From: CAYLNM01 sp964385045
GTDB lineage: Bacteria; Planctomycetota; Phycisphaerae; Phycisphaerales; SM1A02
Reading direction: 5' to 3'
Assembly (NCBI GenBank): GCA_964385045.1
Contig: CAYLNM010000019.1
Span: 1 to 47,120, forward strand
DNA length: 47,120 nt
The notes under the pieces are model-generated. The model was not told where the DNA came from. It ran no database searches and worked only from the letters and a program-made list of their open reading frames with translations. Shown here one piece after another: positions 8,962 to 17,120 of the stretch (its first letter is position 1; each line of letters opens with the position of its first letter). A program made the translations under genes and the position numbers.

Positions 8962-10583
8962 GGCGCGGCTCCGGGGCCGGTCGGACCGACGGGATCCGGG
9001 TCGGCGCCGCGCTCGGAGCGTCCTGGGGCTCGCGCCGAGGCGCCGGACGGAGCCGACGTCCACTGGTCCAGCAGGATGAGCAGATCGAGCGCGTCGACCG
9101 CGCCGTCGGCGTCGAGGTCCGCCGGACAGGGGGCGCCGTCCGGGCAGGGGCCGAAGGCGGCGAGCAGCAGCACGAGGTCCGCCAGATCCACATCCCCGTC
9201 GTCGTCGAGATCGCCGTCGAGAAGCGGCACCGCCACCACGCGGGCGGTGAGGCCGCCGTCCTCCACCGCCAGCGACCAGCCGAGGCCGGGCGGCAGGGCG
9301 GACAGCGTGGGCGTGGGCAGTTCGAGCTCGCCGCCCGCCTCGACCAGTCGCCAGGCCTGGCCGACGTGCGGTACCACGCCCTCGGCGACCGCGATCTCCA
9401 GCCCGGGCAGCGCGAGGCCCCCGCCGGCGGCCAGCACCGGGGTCTCGGGGGCCGGCGGTCCGAGCTCGATGCGCACGCGACGCTCGACCGGGCCCAGCGT
9501 CGGCGGGACCTCGAGGAACCCGATCGACCCGTCGATCACGGCGCGAGCCCCGTCCCGCAGCACCAGCGACGCGTTGCCGAGCACGCCGACGAGCAGATCG
9601 CCGCCCACGTGAAGCGTGGTGGCGGCGCCCGCGAGCCACAGCGTGCCGTCCCCGCGGTCCAGGATGCCCGGGTCGCCGTCGAGCGCGGCGCTGACGCCGA
9701 GACGGACGTCGCCGTCCACGTGCGTCGACCGAGTGAGCTCGAGGAGGCCCACGCCGAGATCGCCGATCGCCACGTCGCCCCGCAGCCGGCGGGGTCCGTC
9801 GGCGACGCCGAGATCCCGCACGACGCCGGTGCCCGTCGGCCGCAGACCGAGGACCAGGTCGCCGAGGTCGAAGGTCCGCAGCTCCAGCTCCCCGAAGGCC
9901 CCGTCGCCGACGATCGTCGTGTCCGCGACGTCGAGGCGCCCGATCTGCTCGGCCACCGCGGCCGAGGCGAGGCCGACGACCAGTCGCGTGCACGAGAGCT
10001 CGATGAACTGCCGGAGCGTGCCCGGGGACTCCCCGCCGAGGAGCACGGCATCGTCGACCTCGAGCCGGGCGAAGCCGTTGAGGCCCTCGAATCGGCCGCT
10101 TCCGAGGTCGGTGCCGATCCGGGCGGACTCGGCCGTGAACGTGCCCAGCGGGAAGGAGGGAGCGCTCACGCCGGCGAGGACCTCGAGCACGGCCGGGCCC
10201 GGCCCGCCGATCTCCACCGCCGGACAGGCGATCGACCCCGACGCGCTCGACAGCAGGCCGCCGAAGACGGTGACCTGCGTCAACGAGCCGCGGACGACGA
10301 TCCTCCGCACGGGGAGATCACCGTCGAGCAGCTCGGCCTCGTCGCCGTTCGGCGACTCGAAGACGATCGTCGTGTCCGGATCCGGCACGAGTCCCGTCGA
10401 CCAGTTGTCGGGATCGAGCATCGACCCGGACTCGGGGCCGATCCAGACGGCCGTGACGGCGTCGCATCCGCCGGAGTCACCGGCCGCCGCCGCCCATCGG
10501 TCGGCGAGCGCCGCGAGACCGACCACCGGGAGGACCGCCGCCGCGGCCCGGGAGCGCGCAGATCGGACGCGGCATCGTCTCAT
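8958..10583 (-). CDS. D3: exported beta-solenoid protein with GC-type dockerin and C-terminal extension
   Basis: The 541-aa protein starts at ATG 10583, preceded by AGAGGA. A basic N-terminus and hydrophobic stretch (AAAAVLPVVGLAALA) lead to GGCDAVTAVWIGP, then NWSTGLVPDPDTTIVF. Solenoid-type repeats (GGDLLVGVLGNASLVL, HVDGDVRLGV) fill the middle. The dockerin reads DLDDDGDVDLADL … FGPCPDGAPCPADLDADGAV and ends at LLDQW, where the sister proteins stop within one residue. D3 instead runs on for 33 residues of Ser/Gly/Pro-rich sequence to TGA 8958-8960, which overlaps the P3 start. The extension looks like translated former intergenic DNA after loss of the original stop. Confidence 0.73.
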   Translation of the reverse strand: MRRCRVRSARSRAAAAVLPVVGLAALADRWAAAAGDSGGCDAVTAVWIGPESGSMLDPDNWSTGLVPDPDTTIVFESPNGDEAELLDGDLPVRRIVVRGSLTQVTVFGGLLSSASGSIACPAVEIGGPGPAVLEVLAGVSAPSFPLGTFTAESARIGTDLGSGRFEGLNGFARLEVDDAVLLGGESPGTLRQFIELSCTRLVVGLASAAVAEQIGRLDVADTTIVGDGAFGELELRTFDLGDLVLGLRPTGTGVVRDLGVADGPRRLRGDVAIGDLGVGLLELTRSTHVDGDVRLGVSAALDGDPGILDRGDGTLWLAGAATTLHVGGDLLVGVLGNASLVLRDGARAVIDGSIGFLEVPPTLGPVERRVRIELGPPAPETPVLAAGGGLALPGLEIAVAEGVVPHVGQAWRLVEAGGELELPTPTLSALPPGLGWSLAVEDGGLTARVVAVPLLDGDLDDDGDVDLADLVLLLAAFGPCPDGAPCPADLDADGAVDALDLLILLDQWTSAPSGASARAPGRSERGADPDPVGPTGPGAAP

Positions 10584-11058
10584 GCGCGATCCTCTCGCGG
10601 GCGGATGCATGGGGTGCGGGCGCGATGCACTCGTCGCCCCCCGGTCGGCAGCGCCCCGTCGCGAGGGGCTCGTCGTCCTCGCGCCCGGACCCTGCCCGCG
10701 GGACCAGGCGGCCCGATCGTCGAGCTCGTCCTCGCTCGGTCCGATCGAGGTGGCCGCGAGCGCATCGCCCGGGACGGACGCCCCGGTCTCTCGAGCGGCG
10801 GTGGAAGGCCGCGAGGCCGCGGCGATCGTCGTCGTCGCGGCGGGGGCCGCGACGGATCCGAAGGCATGACGGGACATGGCATGACCCCTTGTCGACGGGC
10901 CGGCCACCGCGGAGAGATGACGTGAGGCGGTGGACGCACTGGTCCGTCCCGCCGGATACGCCCGGGCCTCGAGCCGGGTTCGGGGGCGCCGGCGATCGCA
11001 GCGGCTCGCCCGAGCGATGGGGGGCGGTGGCGGAGCGCGATCGGGTCGCACGGGGGGG
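10584..11058. other. 475-bp gap between P4 and D3, no gene seen
   Basis: No frame shows recognisable family motifs. It contains an 8-bp direct repeat GGCATGAC (10862-10869 and 10877-10884). The D3 ribosome site lies at the left edge. The size suggests room for a promoter for D3-P3, but no -35/-10 pair is convincing. Confidence 0.4.
10862..10884. repeat. 8-bp direct repeat GGCATGAC, 15-bp period
   Basis: GGCATGAC occurs at 10862-10869 and again at 10877-10884 in the P4-D3 gap, with GGACATGG overlapping between them. It may be a regulator site or chance. Confidence 0.3.
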
Positions 11059-12417
11059 TCATCGACGAGGGGCCGACTGCGCCTCGCCGCCGAGCCACGC
11101 CGCGAGCCGGCCGGGCAGGTCGACTGCGGCGGACGGCCGCGCCCGCTCGGTCGTCGCCGCCGCGAGGCCGCGCCGCCTGAGGATGGCCGCGGCGCCCTCG
11201 CCGTCGAGGGCGGCCGGGTCCAGGGTGTCGCGTCCGAGGATGCCGTCGGCCGTGAGCACGTGGTGGCTCAGGCGGATGGGCTCCAGCGCGATCTCGTTGA
11301 AGTAGCCGTCGCCGGCGAGGGGCGTGGAGCGGGACCACGTGCCGTCGAAGCCGGCGCCGCCGGCGGCCCGCTGGAGGATCTCGTCCGCGACGAGGGCCTC
11401 GGCGTTGGGCAGGAGCCGCGTGGAGCCGTCGAAGAACAGCGTGGCCGGGGCCGATGCGAGCCCATGGTTGAAGTACCACGGCTCGCAGCGGGCCTCGGGG
11501 TCGCGCGGGTCGGGGTAGAAGCGCTGGGCCGCGCCCGGGTTGCAGGGGTCGGGGGGAGCGTCCTGCAGCCAGTGGTGCTCGAGCATGCGGGTCTTCAGGC
11601 TCGGATGCCGCGCCTGGCTCACCGCGGGCGAGCGGAAGCCCGTGTCGAGGGACCATGGGTCGACCCAGCCGCCCTCGGGGCCGCCGGGGCCGTTCGTGCG
11701 GGCGGCCATCACCGCGGGATCGAGCATCGCGGCAGCCGAGAGGACGTAGCTCGACCAGTACGGCGCGTCGCCGAACCCGGGCGTGGACGGCGTGTCGACG
11801 TAGGCGAACGGCTCGTCCAGCCGCGGCTCGACGACCGGGTACACGACCGGGTCCGAGGCGGCGTAGAAGACCGGGTCGTAGAAGCGGCCGCCGAGGTACG
11901 CGTTCAGCCGGGCGTCGTTCGGGAAGCGGAAGGAGCCGAACCGGACGTTGCGGACCTGCGACCCGGGGCCTTCGAACCCGATGGGCTCGCAGAGTCGCGC
12001 GTTGACGAGGTTGACGTTCGTGCGGTAGGCGAAGAAGACCGGATCCCCTTCGCCGCCCATCAGTCCCCACCCGAGGGTGATCGGCGGGTGGGGGCCCCAG
12101 ACGGACTGCTCGGCGTTGTACTGAGGCCAGCCCGACGCGTCGTCGCCGTACGCGCCGAGGACGTCGGCGATCGCCGTCCACTGTCGGTCGTTCCAGTCGG
12201 CGGCGTAGGTGCCGTGGGCGGCGCCGAGCGCCCGCAGGTTGGCGAGCGAGTCGGCGGTCGCCGCGTCGGCACGGGCGGTCGCGAGGCCGGGGAGCACGAG
12301 CGCGGTCAGGATCGCCGTCGCCGTGATCGCGATCGCGAGCTCCGGCAGGGAGGCACCACGGCGTCGTGGCGACGGGCGCGATCGGCGGACGGACGCGGGA
12401 CATCCTCGAGCGATCAT
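11059..12417 (-). CDS. P4: large pseudopilin-like protein with canonical Glu at mature position 5
   Basis: The 452-aa protein starts at ATG 12417, preceded by GCGGAG. Its prepilin motif is the most canonical of the four: PSPRRRG|ASLPE with Glu26 at +5, then LAIAITATAILTALVLPGLA and SLANLRALGAAHGTYAAD. The DWNDRQWTA block, GSFRFPNDARL, GGRFYDPVFYAASDPVVYP and SQARHPSLKTRMLEHHWLQ blocks are present. The C-terminal signature is NHGLASAPATLFFDGS, followed by HHVLTADGILGRDT. The tail is divergent (AQSAPRR instead of AGPHRD). It lies 89 bp downstream of D4. If the array arose by duplication, P4 may be closest to the ancestral pilin-type state. Role unknown. Confidence 0.75.
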   Translation of the reverse strand: MIARGCPASVRRSRPSPRRRGASLPELAIAITATAILTALVLPGLATARADAATADSLANLRALGAAHGTYAADWNDRQWTAIADVLGAYGDDASGWPQYNAEQSVWGPHPPITLGWGLMGGEGDPVFFAYRTNVNLVNARLCEPIGFEGPGSQVRNVRFGSFRFPNDARLNAYLGGRFYDPVFYAASDPVVYPVVEPRLDEPFAYVDTPSTPGFGDAPYWSSYVLSAAAMLDPAVMAARTNGPGGPEGGWVDPWSLDTGFRSPAVSQARHPSLKTRMLEHHWLQDAPPDPCNPGAAQRFYPDPRDPEARCEPWYFNHGLASAPATLFFDGSTRLLPNAEALVADEILQRAAGGAGFDGTWSRSTPLAGDGYFNEIALEPIRLSHHVLTADGILGRDTLDPAALDGEGAAAILRRRGLAAATTERARPSAAVDLPGRLAAWLGGEAQSAPRR

Positions 12418-12506
12418 GGTCGGACTCCGCAGGACGGGCGAGGCGGACGGACGAGCGAGTGGAGCGGTGACGCGATGCGGCCGGCGCACGGGCGGCGGTT
12501 GGAGAT

Positions 12507-14048
12507 TCAGCCCCACTGCAGCACCAGCAGCCAGAGATCGATCGTGTCCACCGTGCCGTTGACGTCGAGATCCGCGAAGCAGGGGTCGATGACCGGGCAG
12601 GGACCGAAGCTCTGCAGGAGCGTCAGCAGGTCGTGCACGTCGACGTCGCCGTCGTCGTCGAGATCGCCGTCGTGCGACGGCACGTCGACGATGCTCGCGA
12701 GGAGCGCGCCGTCCTCGACCGCGAGCTGCCACTGAAGGCCGGTCGGCAGATACGGGAGCGAGGGGGTGGGCAGGTCGAGGGAGCCGCCCGCCTCGACCAG
12801 TCGCCAGGTGTCTCCCGCGGCGATGGGGACGTCGTCGGGAAGCACCACCTCGAGGGCCGGCAGGGCGACGTCGCCCGCCGCCTCGATCACGGCCGCCTCC
12901 TCCTCCGCGGCCGGCCCGAGCTCGAGACGGACGTGACGGTCGACCGCCTCCGGAGCGCCGGGCGCGTCCGCCTCGAATCGGACCGAGCCGTCAACGACGA
13001 TGCGACCGGGCGACCGGACTTCCAGCAGCGCGTGCCCGAGCTGCCCGAGGACGAGGTCCTCGCCCACCCGAAGCGCTCCCAATCCGCCTTCGACGATGAC
13101 CCACCCGTCGCCCCGATCGAGGATGAGGGCCTGCTCGAACTCGGCGTCGGCGCCGAGCACCACGGATCCCTCCACGATCAGTGGACGTCGGATCGAGAGG
13201 ACGCCGAGGCCACGCTGGCCGACGATGGCGTCGCCGCGGACGAGGTGGTCGGTTCCCGTGTGGACGTTCACGGTGCCGAGCCCGGTCCGGCGGGCGCCGA
13301 TCACGAGTCGGCCGACGTCGGAGGCGGCCACCCAGAGCATCCCGAGGTCGGCCTCTCCGACCACCAGGTCGTCCGCGACCTCGAGTAGGAAGAGCTGCTC
13401 CACGGTGCCGACCGCGCCTCGCGCCACCACCATGCGATGGCAGGAGAGCCGGCCGGACTGCCTGATCCCGCCGGTCGCCGCGTCGCCCACCACCACCGAC
13501 TCGTGCACGTGCAGCTGCCCCGGGAAGAGCTGAAGCCGGCCGGGGCCGTACGTGGTGCCGAGCACCAGCGACGAGGCGATCACCGAACCGGGCGGCGTGC
13601 CCGGGGGTGGGGCGCCGGTGAAGACGTCGAGCTCGGCGGGGCCCGGGCCGCCGATCTCGATGGCGGGGCACTCGGCCAGGGGCGAGGCCGCCTCGAGGGT
13701 CGTCTCGAGGATCTGGAGCTACACCTTGGCGCCCCGGACGAGCACGCGCCGAACCGAGAGATCGGTCTCGGTGAGGCTCGCCAGCACCGGGGCCGGATTC
13801 ACGAACTGCACGGTCGTCCCCGGTCCCGGCGTCAGACCCGTGGACCAGCTCCGGGGGGCGTCGAGCTCGCCGGACGGCCCCCCGATCCAGGTGGCGACCA
13901 GCGGGTCGCAGGGGACGCTGCCGCCCTCGGCCGATGCGTCGGCCGGCGCCAGGCCGAGGCCGAGCAGCACGGCGATGGCGGCTCCCGGTCGAAGTCGACG
14001 GCTCGGCCCGGGGGGAGGTGCGATGCGAGGCTGCAGGAGGCACGGCAT
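12507..14048 (-). pseudogene. D4: beta-solenoid/dockerin gene interrupted by an in-frame TAG
   Basis: ATG 14048 (with GGAG upstream) opens a signal peptide (AAIAVLLGLGLAPADASA) and PCDPLVATWIGG, SWSTGLTPGPGTTVQF and VRRVLVRGAKV, then TAG at 13719-13721. The same frame continues past the stop with LQILETTLEAASPLAE and CPAIEIGGPGPAELDV. That matches the equivalent stretch of D3 and D2 (CPAVEIGGPGPAVLEV in D3), so this is a nonsense change and not a frame change. The downstream part has solenoid repeats and a dockerin (DLDDDGDVDVHDLL … FGPCPVIDPCFADLDVNG) ending LQWG. In the second half CPADLD has become CFADLD. Internal initiation at ATG 13583 would lack a signal peptide. It could be a recent pseudogene, a readthrough gene or a base-call error. 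Confidence 0.7.
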
Positions 14049-14067
14049 GGCGGAGGCTCCGAGACGG

Positions 14068-14100
14068 CGGATCCCCGACGGATATGCCGGCCGGGATCCG
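14068..14100. promoter_or_regulatory. Inverted repeat in the D4 leader
   Basis: CGGATCCC (14068-14075) and GGGATCCG (14093-14100) are perfect 8-bp arms with a 17-nt spacer. The repeat lies 20-52 bp upstream of the D4 ATG, at the head of the whole array. It could be an operator or a leader hairpin. Confidence 0.35.
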
Positions 14101-14191
14101 TCGCTGCGCGGTGGGCCGAAGAACCTCTCGGCACCCCGGGCCGGTGACGGACCATGGCCCGGCCGGGGCCGACGGTCGCCGCGGCGTCGCC

Positions 14192-15151
14192 TCAGCCCTC
14201 CACCCGCTCCACCGGGAACCCCTCGGGGATGACCTCCGGCCGGTCGTTCAGCCACCCCACCAGCCAGCGGAAGGCGTCCACCAGCCGCGGGCCCGGCCGG
14301 TTGAACATCGCGTCGCCGTCCACGATCACGACGCGGCCGTCCTGCACCGCGGGGAGCATCGGCCACCACCGCTCGCCGGTCACCGCCGCGAGGTCGGCCC
14401 GGGTCTGCTCGATGGTGAAACCGCAGGGGCAGATGATCAGGCGGTCCGGCATCGACGCGATCAGGTCCTCGGGCTCGACCGTCCGCGACGTCGCCCCCGG
14501 CTCGTTGAGGGAGTGCCGCCCGCCCGCGGCGCGGATCATCTGCGGCGTCCAGTGGCCGCCGACGAAGATCGGCTTCATCCACTCGAGGAACGCGACCTCG
14601 GGGCCGTCGAGGTAGGGGTTCACGTAGTCGACCGCCGTCCACCAGTCGCCCCGCAGCTCGATCATCGCGCGGTGCGCCGACTCGACCAGCCCGGTCGCCT
14701 CGCCGACCCGCAGCACGTCGTCGAGCACCTCTTCGAACGATCTCGGGTCCAGGCTCACGATCTCGGGGGCCGGATCCATCGTGCGGGCGACGCCGCGCAC
14801 CGTGTCGAGGTCGATCGAGCACACGTCGCACAGGTCCTGCGTCAGGATCACGTCCGGCCGGAGCTCGCGGAGCAGGTCCGCGTCGAGCGTGTAGAGCGAC
14901 TGGGCGCCGGCCGGGGCCGCGCCGTCCTCGCCCGGGGCGAGCACCGACCGCACCTCGGCGTCGATCTCGGCGCTCGTCGTCGCGTGCGTGCGCTGGCCGG
15001 TCAGGACCGGCAGCTCCTCGAGACCGGCGGGGAAGGTGCACTCGTGCGAGCGGCCGACGAGCAGCTCGCGGCCGCCGTCGATGCGGCACAGCACCTCCGT
15101 GGCCGAGGGGAGCAGCGAGACGACGCGGGGACGATCGGCGGACGCACTCAC
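14192..15151 (-). CDS. Cobalamin-binding-type substrate-binding-fold protein (BtuF-like)
   Basis: The 319-aa protein begins with GTG 15151, overlapping the tatD stop as GTGA. It starts directly with RVVSLLPSATEVL, the family opening, then GRSHECTFP, LRPDVILTQDLCDVC, a helical middle, AVAFLEWMKPIF-type (VAFLEWMKPIFVGGHWTPQM) and LIICPCGFTIEQT, ending with GDAMFNRPGPRLVDAF. These match the helical-backbone metal/cobalamin receptor superfamily (periplasmic binding protein class III fold). There is no signal peptide. Many cytoplasmic relatives also lack one, so transport should not be assumed. No ABC permease or ATPase gene is adjacent. Translational coupling with the TatD-type hydrolase is clear but its meaning is not. 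Confidence 0.75.
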   Translation of the reverse strand: MSASADRPRVVSLLPSATEVLCRIDGGRELLVGRSHECTFPAGLEELPVLTGQRTHATTSAEIDAEVRSVLAPGEDGAAPAGAQSLYTLDADLLRELRPDVILTQDLCDVCSIDLDTVRGVARTMDPAPEIVSLDPRSFEEVLDDVLRVGEATGLVESAHRAMIELRGDWWTAVDYVNPYLDGPEVAFLEWMKPIFVGGHWTPQMIRAAGGRHSLNEPGATSRTVEPEDLIASMPDRLIICPCGFTIEQTRADLAAVTGERWWPMLPAVQDGRVVIVDGDAMFNRPGPRLVDAFRWLVGWLNDRPEVIPEGFPVERVEG

Positions 15152-15951
15152 GGACGCTGCTCCTCGAGGACGGGACCGCCGAGGCCGAAGAACCGTTCGG
15201 CGTTGGCGTCGAGGGTGCGCTCGAGCTCCGGCAGCGGCACGCCGCGCACCTCGGCGAGCCGCTCGGCCACGTGGACGACGAAGGCCGGCTCGCACGGGAA
15301 GACCTTCCGGTGCGGCTCCGGTGACAGGAAGGGCGCGTCCGTCTCCACCATGATCCGGTCGTCGGGCACGAGGGCCGCCGCCTCGCGGACCTCCGGCGCG
15401 CCGCGGAAGGTCAGGACGCCGGTGAAGGAGATCATCGCCCCGAGGTCGAGGACCATCCGCGCCTCGTCCGGCCCCGCGGTGAAGCAGTGGAAGACGAACC
15501 GGTCCCCCGGGATCGAGGACGCGCGGAGAACCGGCACCAGCTCGTCGAAGGCCTCGCGGCAGTGGACGACGACCGGCTTGTCGATCCGGTCGGCCCGGGC
15601 CGCCTCGATCACGGCCAGGTGCTCGTGCAGGATCCGCTCCTGCAGCTCCGCCGCCGGCTCGGCGTAGTGGCGGTCGCGGCCGAGCTCGCCCCAGGCCACG
15701 CACCGGGGCGACTCGGCGCAGCGGCGGATCACGTCCCAGTCCACCGGCTCGGCGGCGTGGAGCGGATGGATGCCGGACGTGCACCGCACGCGGGCGTCGC
15801 CCTCGGCCAGCCGCAGGCAGGCCTCGGCGTTGCCCGCGGAGGTCGAGACGGTGATCACGCCCCGGACGCCGGCCGCGGCGGCCCGGTCGAGGACCTCGCC
15901 CGTGCGGCCGGCGAGCTCGCGGAACGTGAGATGGCAGTGCGTGTCGTACAT
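15148..15951 (-). CDS. tatD: TatD-family metal-dependent hydrolase
   Basis: The 267-aa protein starts at ATG 15951, with GAGGAG just upstream. It has the TatD signatures: DTHCHL with the two metal His at the N-terminus, GIHP, GELGRDRHY (usually GEIGLDYH), KPVVVHCREA, FHCFTAG and VETDAPFLSP near the C-terminus. Length is typical (about 260 aa). The family comprises divalent-metal 3'-5' DNA exonucleases and related hydrolases of the amidohydrolase superfamily. The Leu-to-Arg change in the GELGRD motif is unusual but the metal ligands are kept. The gene is divergent from actA and overlaps the next gene by 4 nt. Confidence 0.85.
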   Translation of the reverse strand: MYDTHCHLTFRELAGRTGEVLDRAAAAGVRGVITVSTSAGNAEACLRLAEGDARVRCTSGIHPLHAAEPVDWDVIRRCAESPRCVAWGELGRDRHYAEPAAELQERILHEHLAVIEAARADRIDKPVVVHCREAFDELVPVLRASSIPGDRFVFHCFTAGPDEARMVLDLGAMISFTGVLTFRGAPEVREAAALVPDDRIMVETDAPFLSPEPHRKVFPCEPAFVVHVAERLAEVRGVPLPELERTLDANAERFFGLGGPVLEEQRP

Positions 15952-16158
15952 CGACTCCTCGCGGGGCGCCCGGGCCAGGCGCAGGTGGTGCGGCCCCCCG
16001 GGGACGTCCCGAGGTATTCGTCGGGGTGACGGGCGGTCCACCCTTGGCCGCCGCGGTCCACCGCGGGTCGCCGGCGGCCCCCCGAGGCCTCTTCGCGGGA
16101 CCTCGGCGGAGGCGAGTTTAGCCCCGCTCGGGGGCGGTCCCGTCCCGGCGGCGGAATG

Positions 16159-16177
16159 ACGTTCAAAATCCGAACGT
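16159..16177. promoter_or_regulatory. Operator-like inverted repeat upstream of actA
   Basis: ACGTTC (16159-16164) and GAACGT (16172-16177) flank a 7-nt AT-rich spacer. This sits about 95 bp upstream of the predicted -35 element in the least GC-rich stretch of the window, so a regulator-binding site is plausible. Confidence 0.35.
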
Positions 16178-16270
16178 ATGACGCCATGCATCCACGAGAT
16201 CGCGCCGTAAGTGGCGATAAATGCGAAGCGATGCGACCTCCTCGGCCGTTTCGACCGACTTCGTTCCAGT

Positions 16271-16300
16271 TTGCACGATCTCGCCCGCGGGGGCTATCAT
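16271..16300 (+). promoter_or_regulatory. Probable promoter of the act-cox respiratory cluster
   Basis: TTGCAC (16271-16276) and TATCAT (16295-16300) are spaced 18 bp and point toward actA, about 155 bp before its start. The -10 matches the sigma-70 consensus at five of six positions and the -35 at three. It stands out because the surroundings are so GC-rich. Confidence 0.5.
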
Positions 16301-16454
16301 CCGCACCCGGTCCGACGCGAGGGATGTCCCGCAGGAACGAACGCGGCATTTCGCCCCTCACGCCGTCCGGAGACGAGTTCGGGTAAGGTCCGCCGATCGA
16401 CGGTTTCGACCGTCACCTCGGGTTCACCCGCGTTCGCCGAGCGAGGTTCGTTCC

Positions 16455-17120
16455 ATGGGTCGCTACCACTTCGTGTTCCCGCGCTGGAGCAATCTCCTGC
16501 TCCCGGCCGCGCTGATCGTGGGCCTCACGGCCCCCCTGTACGTGGTCCTGATGGTGGCGTACGGGTTCAGCCCGAAGACCACCGACGTCGGGTACCAACC
16601 GCAGCAGCCCGTGCCGTTCAGCCACCACATCCACAGCGGCGAGCTCGGCATCGACTGCCGGTACTGCCACACGTCGGTGGAGGAGTCCTCGCACTCGGTG
16701 ATCCCGCCGACGCAGACGTGCATGAACTGCCACAGCCAGGTGCACCTCGAGAGCAAGGCGCTCGAGCCGGTGCGGGAGAGCTGGGAGACGGGCGAGCCCG
16801 TCGAGTGGATCCGCATCCACGACCTGCCCGACTACGCGTACTTCAACCACGCGGCGCACGTGAACCGCGGCGTGAGCTGCGTGTCGTGCCACGGGCGGGT
16901 CGACCGGATGGAGGAGGTCTACCAGCACGAGCCGTTGAGCATGGCCTGGTGCCTCGAGTGCCACCGCAACCCGGAGCCGCACCTGCGTGATCCGGCGCTG
17001 GTCACCGACCTCGGGTGGGAGTTCGACGGCACCTCGGAGGAGGAGCGGCTCTACCACCAGTGGTGGAAGGAAGTCAACCAGATCAACCCGGGCGAGGACT
17101 GCTCCGTATGCCATCGCTGA
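16455..17120 (+). CDS. actA: ActA, pentaheme cytochrome c subunit of alternative complex III
   Basis: The 221-aa protein starts at ATG 16455. An N-terminal transmembrane segment (LLLPAALIVGLTAPLYVVLMVAYG) anchors a domain with five CxxCH heme motifs: CRYCH, CMNCH, CVSCH, CLECH and CSVCH. Additional His residues in PFSHHIHSGEL and YFNHAAHV are typical distal ligands. ActA is the multiheme subunit of the quinol:cytochrome c / quinol:oxidase alternative complex III. It passes electrons from the quinol site toward a cytochrome c or oxidase. It is the first gene of the cluster and overlaps actB by 13 nt. Length and heme number match the family. Confidence 0.93.
   Translation: MGRYHFVFPRWSNLLLPAALIVGLTAPLYVVLMVAYGFSPKTTDVGYQPQQPVPFSHHIHSGELGIDCRYCHTSVEESSHSVIPPTQTCMNCHSQVHLESKALEPVRESWETGEPVEWIRIHDLPDYAYFNHAAHVNRGVSCVSCHGRVDRMEEVYQHEPLSMAWCLECHRNPEPHLRDPALVTDLGWEFDGTSEEERLYHQWWKEVNQINPGEDCSVCHR

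Larger units (their letters stand above)
15952..16454. other. 503-bp divergent intergenic region between tatD and actA
   Basis: No gene is seen. The part from about 16155 to 16300 is clearly less GC-rich than the rest of the window. It contains a dyad (16159-16177) and a promoter-like pair (16271-16300) facing actA. Confidence 0.6.

Noticed and set aside
4011..9612. Very long plus-strand open frames (over 1300 codons) opposite the P/D genes
   Set aside because: They mirror the minus-strand genes, have no ribosome site or family motif, and have skewed Arg/Val/Gly-rich composition. They arise because stop codons are rare in very GC-rich DNA.
10862..10884. GTCATGCC motif shared with 40800-40807 as a common regulator site
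   Set aside because: An 8-mer is expected by chance about once or twice in a window this size; the sharing alone is not evidence.
12507..13583. D4 as an intact shorter gene starting at 13583
   Set aside because: That start removes the signal peptide and the conserved WIGG opening, which are present in frame upstream of the TAG.
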